A stretch of DNA of 12,489 nucleotides from Pseudomonadota bacterium (GTDB lineage Bacteria > Pseudomonadota > Alphaproteobacteria > Sphingomonadales > Sphingomonadaceae), in the NCBI GenBank assembly GCA_023426225.1, contig JAFABD010000198.1, positions 1-12,489 of the forward strand. The letters run 5' to 3'. Below the pieces are notes generated by a model. The model had not been told where the DNA came from. It saw only the letters and a program-made list of their open reading frames with translations, and did no database searches. A program made the translations under genes and the position numbers. Shown here piece after piece: positions 1 through 6,600 of this stretch. Position 1 is the stretch's first letter. Each line of letters starts with the position of its first letter.

Positions 1-1
1 G

Positions 2-286
2 CTCGGCGCCGGGGACGCGGCCGCCGTCGCGCGCTGGCTCGAAGGCGATGCGGCGGCCGGGCCGGCGGGTCTCGTCCGCATCCGCCTTGCCGACGGCGAT
101 CCCGATTCGCTGACGTTGCGCCAGGCACGCGCGCTCGCGCAGGCCGAGCGTGTCTATCATCGCCCCGACGTCCCGCCCGCGCTGCTCGCGCGCGCGCGCG
201 CCGATGCCGCCCGTATCGCCTGCGCCGCGCCGCCGGCCGAGGCCGGGCCGGGCCTGTCGGTCGATCTGGAGGTGGAAGGGGAATGA
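2..286 (+). CDS. C-terminal end of siroheme synthase-like protein (precorrin-2 dehydrogenase with remnant SUMT segment), 5' truncated
   Basis: Only the last 94 codons lie in the window; the frame is open from base 2 to the TGA at 284-286. The visible part contains GDPDSLTLRQARALAQAE, which resembles the first motif of uroporphyrinogen-III C-methyltransferase (usual form GPGDPDLLTLRALRALQ.AD). It is followed by a VYHRPDVPPALLARARADA stretch matching the next part of that fold. The protein stops about 22 residues later, so the rest of the methyltransferase is absent. In CysG-type enzymes this region follows the NAD-dependent precorrin-2 dehydrogenase/ferrochelatase domain, which makes siroheme for sulfite and nitrite reductases. 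I infer that domain lies upstream, outside the window. The stop overlaps the start of the next gene by 4 bp, so the two are probably cotranscribed and translationally coupled. The family call rests on one motif region. Confidence 0.6.
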   Translation, partial: LGAGDAAAVARWLEGDAAAGPAGLVRIRLADGDPDSLTLRQARALAQAERVYHRPDVPPALLARARADAARIACAAPPAEAGPGLSVDLEVEGE

Positions 287-1236
287 GCGGTTTCGCCTAT
301 CTGGTCGAACGCGGCGTCGCGCGCACGGTGCCGATGCACGAGGCGCTGGGGAACGATGCCGACCTTGCCTGGGTCCACCTCACCACCAACGATGCGCGCG
401 CGCGCAGCTGGCTGGGCAACAATGCCGGCCTGTCGCCCTATCTGGTCGAGGCGCTGACCGCGGCCGAAACGCGCCCGCGCTCCGACGGCGTCGGCGACGG
501 CGCGGTAATCAACCTGCGCGGCCTCTCGTCCGAAAAGATGGCCGCGTCCGATCCACTCGCCTCGATCCGCCTCTATGCGCGCGGTTGCCGCGTGATCTCG
601 GTGACGCGCAAGCCGCTCAACGCGCTCGCCCCGGTGCGCGCGCAGATCGAGGCGGGGCAGGTGCTCGATCCCGGCGACCTGATCGCCGCGATCGCGCTGG
701 CGATCACCGAGGAACTCGATCCCGTCGTCGCCGCGCTCGGCGATTCGCTCGACGATTGCGAGGCGCGGATCGCGGCGCGCAACGCGTTCGAACTGCGCCG
801 CACCGTTACCGCGGCGCGGGCCGAGGCGATCGGCTATCGCCGCTTTCTCAACCCCCAGCGCGCGGCGCTCGAAAAGCTCGCTGGGCTGCCCGCCGAATGG
901 TTGCGCGACGACGACCGGCTCCACCTCAACGCCGCGGCCGACCGCGCCGCGCGCATGGCCGAGGAGCTCGAGAGCATCCGTGAACGCGCCGCGCTGATCC
1001 ACGAAACGCTGACCGATCTGCGCGCCGAACAGATCGACCAGCGCTCGCTCATCGTCGCGGTGGTGGCGCTCGTCTTCCTGCCGCTCACCTTCGTCACCGG
1101 GCTGCTTGGGATGAACGTCGACGGCATCCCCTATGCCCATGCGCCCTGGGCCTTTTGGGGCGTGGTCCTGTTCTGCGTGGTGATCGCGGCGGCAGTGACG
1201 CTCTATTTCATGCGGCGCCACTGGTTCGACCGCTAG
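283..1236 (+). CDS. CorA/ZntB-family divalent metal ion transporter
   Basis: A 317-residue inner-membrane protein of the CorA superfamily. The signature GMN tripeptide is at residues 276-278, within FVTGLLGMNVDGIP, at the end of the first membrane helix (about 253-275). A second helix (about 289-310) and a short basic tail RRHWFDR follow. The first ~250 residues are the cytoplasmic funnel domain, with long charged helices (about 150-250). Length and two C-terminal helices fit ZntB (about 327 residues) or CorA. Family members form pentamers that move Mg2+, Co2+, Ni2+ or Zn2+. The loop after GMN reads VDGIPY rather than the MPE of classic CorA, which favours the ZntB-like branch. The substrate cannot be told from sequence. 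The start ATG overlaps the upstream stop (ATGA) and has GGAGG at 268-272 plus a closer AAGGGGA. Confidence 0.9.
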   Translation: MSGFAYLVERGVARTVPMHEALGNDADLAWVHLTTNDARARSWLGNNAGLSPYLVEALTAAETRPRSDGVGDGAVINLRGLSSEKMAASDPLASIRLYARGCRVISVTRKPLNALAPVRAQIEAGQVLDPGDLIAAIALAITEELDPVVAALGDSLDDCEARIAARNAFELRRTVTAARAEAIGYRRFLNPQRAALEKLAGLPAEWLRDDDRLHLNAAADRAARMAEELESIRERAALIHETLTDLRAEQIDQRSLIVAVVALVFLPLTFVTGLLGMNVDGIPYAHAPWAFWGVVLFCVVIAAAVTLYFMRRHWFDR

Positions 1237-1255
1237 AGGGCGTCGCGGCGGGGCG

Positions 1256-1792
1256 TCAGCGCCCCAGGAAGTCGAAAAGCTGCCCCACCATGATGCGCAG
1301 CCCCGGCTCGGCGCGCGCGACGCAGTCGCCCGGCTCGGCGGTGTTGACCGTCACGCCCATCGGCGTCGGCCAGCCGCGCAGCGCGTGCGTCACCATGCGC
1401 AGCGCCTGCAACGTCGACACCGCGCCCTGCCATCCGGCGGCGGTCGCGACGAGCCCGATCGGCCGCCCGTCGAGATAGACCCGGCTGTCGCCGCGCAGCT
1501 CCTCGACATAGTCGAGCGCGTTCTTGACCAGCCCCGACAGCGTGCCGTGATAGCCGGGCGACCCGACGATCACCGCATCGGCGCTGCGCAGCGCCGCGAC
1601 GAAATGCTCGATCGCCGGGTTCCCCTCGGCACAGCCGGGCTCGTAATGCGGAAAGGCAAGGTCCGGCCCGGTGATCAGCGTGGTGCGCGCGCCGCGTTCC
1701 TCGGCGAGCGCGAGCGCGGCGGCGAGCAGGCGGCTGGTCGAGGATTCCCGGCGGAGCGTGCCGCCCAGGGCGACGATATGGGGTGCGGACAT
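1256..1792 (-). CDS. NAD(P)H-dependent FMN reductase (flavodoxin-like fold)
   Basis: A 178-residue cytoplasmic flavoprotein of the FMN_red family (SsuE/ChrR/azoreductase group). Visible marks are the N-terminal beta strand plus phosphate loop (GGTLRRESSTSR, residues 10-21), the flavin-ring loop SPGYHGTLSGLVKNALDY (78-95), and the third flavin-side loop around AAGWQGAVSTLQALR (118-132). The length is usual for the family. Such enzymes reduce FMN or quinones with NAD(P)H, either supplying reduced flavin to a partner monooxygenase or protecting against quinones and metals. No partner gene is adjacent, so the physiological substrate is unknown. The ATG start is fixed because an in-frame TAG lies four codons upstream (1804-1802). 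No Shine-Dalgarno is visible; the ten bases before the ATG are the palindrome GCCCGCGGGC. The gene converges on the transporter with a 19-bp gap. Confidence 0.88.
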   Translation of the reverse strand: MSAPHIVALGGTLRRESSTSRLLAAALALAEERGARTTLITGPDLAFPHYEPGCAEGNPAIEHFVAALRSADAVIVGSPGYHGTLSGLVKNALDYVEELRGDSRVYLDGRPIGLVATAAGWQGAVSTLQALRMVTHALRGWPTPMGVTVNTAEPGDCVARAEPGLRIMVGQLFDFLGR

Positions 1793-1920
1793 GCCCGCGG
1801 GCTAGCCCAAGACGCCGCGCGGCGCCAGCCACGGCGATGCCGCGCGGTCGGACCGCGTGCCGGCGGGATAGTCGCGCCCGGTCGCGCGTTGGGGGCAGGG
1901 GGCGCGTCCCGGAGGCGGCA
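1793..1920. promoter_or_regulatory. Divergent intergenic region with palindromes between the FMN reductase and PEBP genes
   Basis: These 128 bp must hold the promoters of both divergent genes. No clear -35/-10 pair is visible in this GC-rich stretch. Two symmetrical elements stand out: GCCCGCGGGC at 1793-1802, touching the reductase start codon, and the odd-centred CGCGGTC-G-GACCGCG at 1843-1857. Either could be an operator half-site pair or chance in GC-rich DNA. That the region is a divergent promoter is inferred from gene orientation only. Confidence 0.35.
1911..1915 (+). promoter_or_regulatory. Shine-Dalgarno fixing the PEBP start
   Basis: GGAGG lies 5 nt before the ATG at 1921. The same frame stays open upstream to an ATG at 1783, but that start lacks a ribosome site and would overlap the divergent reductase start. 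The GGAGG therefore decides for 1921. Confidence 0.8.
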
Positions 1921-2562
1921 ATGCTCGAACATCTTCCCCATTGGCTGGGCGCGGCGCTGCGCGGCTTGCGCGCCGGCCCGGAAAAGCTGGCGGTCGCACA
2001 GGCGGGGCTCGGTCCCTTTGCGCGGCTCCGCCTCGAAAGTCCGGCCTTTGCCGACGGCGCGCGGTTGCCCGAACGCTTCACCGCCGACGGCGACGGCGTG
2101 TCGCCGCCGCTGCTGTGGTACGCGCTGCCCGCCGGCACCGCGGCGCTGGCGCTGATCGTCGAGGATGCCGACGCGCCCGCGCCGCAGCCGCTCGTCCACG
2201 CGCTCGCCTGGCGGATCGATCCGGCGGCGGGGATGCTGGGCGAAGGCGCGATCGGCGCGCATGACCCTGCGACAGCGGGGGCAGCGGCGGGCGCGGCGGC
2301 GGGGCGCCACAGCCTGCTGGGCCAGGGCTGGCTGCCGCCCGATCCGCCCAACGGCCATGGCCCGCACCATTATGCGTTCCAGCTCTTCGCGCTCGATGCC
2401 GCGCCCGAACTCGGCGACGCCTTCGGCCGCGGCGCGATGCTGGCGGCGATGCGCGGCCATGTCCTTGCCGCGGGGCTGCTGACCGGCACCTACTCGCGCG
2501 GCGAGGCGGCGCCGGTCGGCCCGGTGGGGGCGGCGGTCGCGACCGGGCTCGTCAGCCGTTGA
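1921..2562 (+). CDS. YbhB/YbcL family Raf kinase inhibitor-like protein (PEBP family)
   Basis: A 213-residue protein of the phosphatidylethanolamine-binding family. The ligand-pocket motifs are visible: an EDADAP segment (residues 81-86, equivalent to DPDAP), a histidine in LVHALAWRI (H93), and NGHGPHHYAFQLFALD (144-159, equivalent to the family's GHGPHRY.F.L.ALD). It is somewhat longer than E. coli YbhB/YbcL because of an N-terminal leader of about 38 residues before the first strand (LRLESPAFADGARLPERFTADG). It also has an alanine/glycine-rich insertion at about 117-129 and a variable tail after residue 192. I see no signal peptide, so it is probably cytoplasmic. Bacterial members have no well-established biochemical role, and the eukaryotic kinase-inhibitor name should not be read as function. 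The gene runs into the convergent dehydrogenase gene, overlapping its last 11 bp. Confidence 0.88.
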   Translation: MLEHLPHWLGAALRGLRAGPEKLAVAQAGLGPFARLRLESPAFADGARLPERFTADGDGVSPPLLWYALPAGTAALALIVEDADAPAPQPLVHALAWRIDPAAGMLGEGAIGAHDPATAGAAAGAAAGRHSLLGQGWLPPDPPNGHGPHHYAFQLFALDAAPELGDAFGRGAMLAAMRGHVLAAGLLTGTYSRGEAAPVGPVGAAVATGLVSR

Positions 2563-3409
2563 CGACGGTGCCGCCATTGGGGTGGAGCACCTGCCCCGAC
2601 ATGTAGCTCGAATCGGCACAGGCGAGGAACAGGAACGCCGGGGCGACCTCGTTCGGCTGGCCCGGCCGCCCCATCGGCGTGCTCTCGCCGAACGATTCGA
2701 GCTTTTCGGGCGTGGCCCCGCCCGAGGGGTTGAGCGGGGTCCAGATCGGCCCCGGCGCCACCGCGTTCACGCGGATGCCCTTCGCGGCCAGGTTCATCGA
2801 CAGGCTGCGCGTGAACGCCGTGATCGCGCCCTTCGTGCTCGAATAGTCGAGCAGCTCGGGCGAGCCCTGGTACATGGTCACCGAGGTGCAGTTCACGATC
2901 GCCGCGCCGTCGTTCAGGTGCGGCAACGCCGCCTGCACCATGAAGAACATGCCGAAGATGTTGGTCTGGAACGTCCGGCGAAGCTGGTCCTCGGTGATGT
3001 CGGTGATGTCGGTGTCGGGATGCTGCTCGCCGGCATTGTTCACCAGCACGTCGATCCGGCCGAACCGCGCCATGACCTGCCGCACCGCGTCGGTACAGAA
3101 CGCCTTGTCGCCGACGTCGCCGGCGATCGTCAGCGCCTCGCGGCCCTCGTCGCGCACGATCTGCGCCGTCCGCTCGGCATCGTCATGCTCGCACAGATAG
3201 AGGATGGCGACATCGGCGCCCTCGCGCGCGAACAGCGCGGCCACCGCCCGGCCGATGCCGCTGTCGGCGCCGGTGACGATCGCGACCTTGCCCGCCAGCC
3301 GCCCCGATCCGGGGAAGCGCGGCGTCCAGTCGGGCTTGGGTTCCAGCGTCGATTCGTGGCCGGGCAGGCCGTCCTCGTGGATCGGCGCGGCGAATTCGGT
3401 GTCGGTCAT
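2552..3409 (-). CDS. SDR family oxidoreductase (YghA / general stress protein 39 type)
   Basis: A 285-residue classical short-chain dehydrogenase/reductase. It shows the Rossmann dinucleotide motif TGADSGIG (residues 46-53), the stabilising NNAG (124-127), and the catalytic set N150, S176, Y189 and K193 (YSSTK). The N-terminal ~40 residues, with PGHESTLEPKPDW, are the extension typical of the YghA/YdaD (GSP39) subgroup. These are annotated as NAD(P)-dependent aldehyde or alcohol reductases and are often induced by general stress. The ending GGTVVNG is also typical. The true substrate is unknown. The start is supported by GAGGA about 8 nt upstream on the minus strand. All active-site residues are intact. 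The stop lies inside the 3' end of the convergent PEBP gene. Confidence 0.92.
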   Translation of the reverse strand: MTDTEFAAPIHEDGLPGHESTLEPKPDWTPRFPGSGRLAGKVAIVTGADSGIGRAVAALFAREGADVAILYLCEHDDAERTAQIVRDEGREALTIAGDVGDKAFCTDAVRQVMARFGRIDVLVNNAGEQHPDTDITDITEDQLRRTFQTNIFGMFFMVQAALPHLNDGAAIVNCTSVTMYQGSPELLDYSSTKGAITAFTRSLSMNLAAKGIRVNAVAPGPIWTPLNPSGGATPEKLESFGESTPMGRPGQPNEVAPAFLFLACADSSYMSGQVLHPNGGTVVNG

Positions 3410-3461
3410 GGTCGGGTTCCTCGGCTGGCGATGGCTCAGACGGGGAAACCCCTGCGGCGGC

Positions 3462-3510
3462 GGCGCGGGTCCGCTTCGGGGCGCCGGCTTCGGCAGGGCG
3501 CGGGTCCGCT
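3462..3510. repeat. 14-bp direct repeat pair
   Basis: GGCGCGGGTCCGCT occurs at 3462-3475 and again at 3497-3510, 35 bp apart start to start. The bases between are not repeated. It may be a paired binding site upstream of the dehydrogenase gene or slippage-prone GC sequence; nothing else in the window supports a function. Confidence 0.4.
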
Positions 3511-3552
3511 GCGGCGGAAGCCCTGAAACGCGATCGGCCCCGCCGCGCCGGC

Positions 3553-3570
3553 CCCGCTCGGTCGAGCGGG
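3553..3570. repeat. Small hairpin, 7-bp stem
   Basis: CCCGCTC (3553-3559) and GAGCGGG (3564-3570) form a perfect stem around the tetraloop GGTC. It lies 64 bp beyond the autotransporter stop and has no T-run on either strand. It could be a second transcript-end structure behind the hairpin at 3600-3622. Confidence 0.35.
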
Positions 3571-3599
3571 ACGGGCGGACGGGGCCGCGCGGTCGCGGT

Positions 3600-3622
3600 C
3601 AGCCCCGGACCGGCCGGGGCTG
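3600..3622 (-). terminator. Putative transcript-end hairpin of the autotransporter gene
   Basis: A perfect 9-bp GC stem (CAGCCCCGG at 3600-3608 minus the offset base, pairing through CCGGGGCTG at 3614-3622) closes a five-base loop (3609-3613). It begins 12 nt after the autotransporter stop on the minus strand. There is no U-tract, so it is not a canonical intrinsic terminator. It may work with Rho or simply protect the 3' end. Confidence 0.45.
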
Positions 3623-3634
3623 GCCACGCGTCGA

Positions 3635-6600
3635 TCAGAACGCGATCGAGAGCGTCGCCTTGGCGGCGTGGGCCTGGCCATGCGTGCCCAGGCGGCCGTC
3701 ATAGCCGACGCTGGCGGCGACCTTGTCGGTCACGCGCAGCACGGCATCGAGGCCCAGCGCACCGGCGTTGCGCCACAGCGACGCACCCGCGACGCCGAAG
3801 GTGCCCGTGGTGCCGGTCAGCGCCAGGTCGGCCTTGGGCGCCAGCGTGCCCCACACATGCTCCCAGGCCAGCTTGCCGCGGATCGACAGGCGCGCCATCG
3901 GCGCGACCTCGAACCGGGTGCCCAGCGCCGACTGGGTGGTCGTGTCGGTGGTCTTGCCGCCCTTCACCGCGGTGGTGCCGGCGCTTTCGGCAAAGCCGTC
4001 ACGTGCCACATGGACGACCGCGACATTGGCGAACGGCTCGACCTTCGCGCCCGAAACCTCGAACGGACGGGCGATTTCGCCAAAGCCATGCACCAGGTTG
4101 GCGTCATAGTCGGCCTTGAGCGTCTCGGCGATCGCCCCGGACGCGACGTTGCGCACCGTGTCGGTGGTGACATGGGCATAGCCGCCGCCGATGCGGAGCT
4201 TGAACCCGCCGATCGAACCCGCGGCATAGCCGAGGACGTGCGTGCTCTTCACCTTGGCGGTGCTGCCCACGCTGCGCGCGGTCACATCGTCATGCGTATA
4301 GCCGCCGGCCACGCCCACGCGCCACGCCTTGGCGGCGCCGACCGCGATGTCGAGACCGCCCAGGATGCCCTGGGTATCGCTCTTCTCGCGCGCGGCATTG
4401 CCGTCGAAGTCGTTCTGGCTCCAGTTGGCAAGGCCCTGCAGCCACACGCCGCGCGCCGGCTCGGCATCGGCCATCCGGTCGAGCACCGCGGTGCGGACCA
4501 GCCCGGTGTCCTCGACCATCGCGTTGCGGGCCGACGGGTGGATCTCACCCGAAAGCTGGTCGAGCGTCTCGCGCGCCGACGCCGCATCCATGAAGATCAG
4601 CTCGCGATAGATCGGGTTGGCGACGCCCAGCCCGCTGGCCTTGCCGGCCACGGCGCGCTGGTTGGCGGTTGCCGCGATGTCGGTGAAGCTGATGTCGTTG
4701 CGCACCAGGTCGAGGAACACCGTCTTGGCGTCATAGCCGAGCATCGGCGACAGGAAGGCGAGGTTCGACGTTGCGCCCTCGAACTTGCCCTGCACGCCCT
4801 GATCGGCGCTGACCAGCGTGTAGTGCGTCAGCGGCTTGTAGTTGCCCGCTGCCGCCACGACCTGGACGGTGCCGCCCTGGATGATCGCCTGGCCGGTGGT
4901 GACGATCTTGTCGCCCGCACCCGTGGCATCGACCTCGAGCTGATAGGCCGAGCCCGCCTCGAACGTCACGTTGCCCGTCGAGTGGATCGTGCCGATCGAG
5001 TTGCCCGGGGCCGCGACGGCGCCGCGACGGAAGATGATCCCGCCCATCGTGCCGTTGCCGCCCAGCGTGCCGCCCGACGCGACGACGATGTTGCCCGCCA
5101 GGCTGCCGTTGACCGCCAGTCGGCCCGCCTGCACCTGGACGTTGCCGGTGAAGTCGTTGTCGCCGCGCAGGTCGAGCGAGCCCGCGCCGCTCTTCACCAG
5201 AATGCCGTTGCCGCTGATCGTGCCGGCATAGCGCGTGGTGCTGTTCTGGTTGATCGTCAGCGCCGTCTCGGGCGAAATGACGACCTGGCCGCCCTCACCC
5301 GACAGCGACGCCACGGTCTGCGAACGACCGTTGAGGTCGAACGTGCCGTTGCTCATCTGCAGGTCGGTGGTGGTCGGCAGCGCCGACAGCATCACGATCT
5401 TGCCGCCCTGCACGACGGTCGCGCCGCGATACTGATAGTCGCCCGCCAGCGTCAGCACGCCGTCGCCGCGCTTCACCAGCGTGCCGTCGCCCGACAGCGC
5501 ACCCGAATAGATATAGTCGTCGGGGCGCGCGAAGATCAGCAGGCCGTTGTTGACCGTGCTGGCCAGCAGGTTGCCGGTCGCGGTGTCGTTGCCGAGCTGC
5601 AGCGTCGCGGTCCGGTCGATCTGGACCGTGCCGGCCAGCGTGCCGGTCAGCACGATGCTGCCGTCGGTGATGTGCGTCTGCCCGGCAAACTCGCTGCCGT
5701 CGCCCGACATCGTCAGGACGCCGGTGCCCGACTTGATCAGCGTGCCCGAACCCCAGATCGTGCCGGCATAGGTGCCGTCCTTCGCCTGGGCGAATTCGAC
5801 GGTGCCGTTGTTCGCGATCGACCCGGTCAGGCTGGTCGTGTCGCCGATCACCTTGCCTTCGTTGACACGCAGCGCGCCGGTGAAGCTGTTGGCGCCGGTC
5901 AGCGTCAGCGTGCCCTCGCCCTGCTTGACCACCGAGCCGCTGCCGCTCAGCACGCCGCCATAGGTCGTGTCGCCGTTGCCGAGGAAGCCCAGCGTGCCGG
6001 CGACCGTCGCCGAAGCGAGCAGGTTGCCCTGGCCGACCACGTTGAAGTTCATCCCGTTACGGACGATGACCGTGCCGCCCAGCGCGCCGGACAGGACGAT
6101 GTCGCCCGCATCCGACGTCGTCGTGCCGGTAAAGGCCGACGAGTCGCCCGTCAGCGTCATCGCGCCTTCGTCGGCATAGGTGACGAACTGGCCTTCGCCG
6201 GTCAGCTTGCCGGCATAGGTGCCGTTGCCTTCCGACGCGAGCGTCAGGATGCCGTGGTTCTCGACGTCGCTCGTGAGCTGGTCGGGGCTGGCGGTCAGCC
6301 CGCCTTCCAGGATCTTGACGCCGCCCGCCGTCGCGAGGGTGCCGATGACCCGGACCGTGCCCGTGCCCGACTTGATCAGCGTGCCGGTGCCGTCGATCGT
6401 GCCCATGAAATAGCCGAAGTCGTCCTGGCGGAACTCGATCGTCGCGTTGCTGACCAGGTGACCGGTCAGATTCTCGGTCGTCCCGACCAGTCGGCCGCCG
6501 TCGACGACGACGCCGTCCTTGGCGGACAGCATCCCGGTGACGGTCAGCGTGCCGGTGCCCGACTTGACGATCCGGCCGTCGGCCGCGCTGATCCCGCCGG

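Larger units (their letters stand above)
3410..3634. other. Intergenic region between autotransporter and dehydrogenase genes
   Basis: This 225-bp GC-rich stretch should hold the 3' end of the autotransporter transcript, which arrives from higher coordinates, and the promoter of the dehydrogenase reading away from it is on the same strand just above 3409. It contains a 14-bp direct repeat and two hairpins, listed separately. Open frames across it look like GC-driven shadows with arginine- and alanine-rich translations. No recognisable promoter boxes were found. Confidence 0.5.

Noticed and set aside
157..1221. 354-codon minus-strand frame opposite the metal transporter
   Set aside because: Arginine/alanine-rich antisense shadow; the plus strand encodes a clear CorA-type protein with a GMN motif.
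1233..2619. Long minus- and plus-strand frames spanning the reductase and PEBP genes
   Set aside because: They cross real gene boundaries on both strands and translate to low-complexity R/A/G sequence, as expected from GC-rich shadows.
5159..5469. Two RGD tripeptides in the passenger (residues 1198-1200 and 1299-1301) as integrin-binding motifs
   Set aside because: They arise from the PATR consensus (KRGDGVLTL, DLRGDNDF) and are expected by chance in G/D-rich repeats; likely host association is not indicated.
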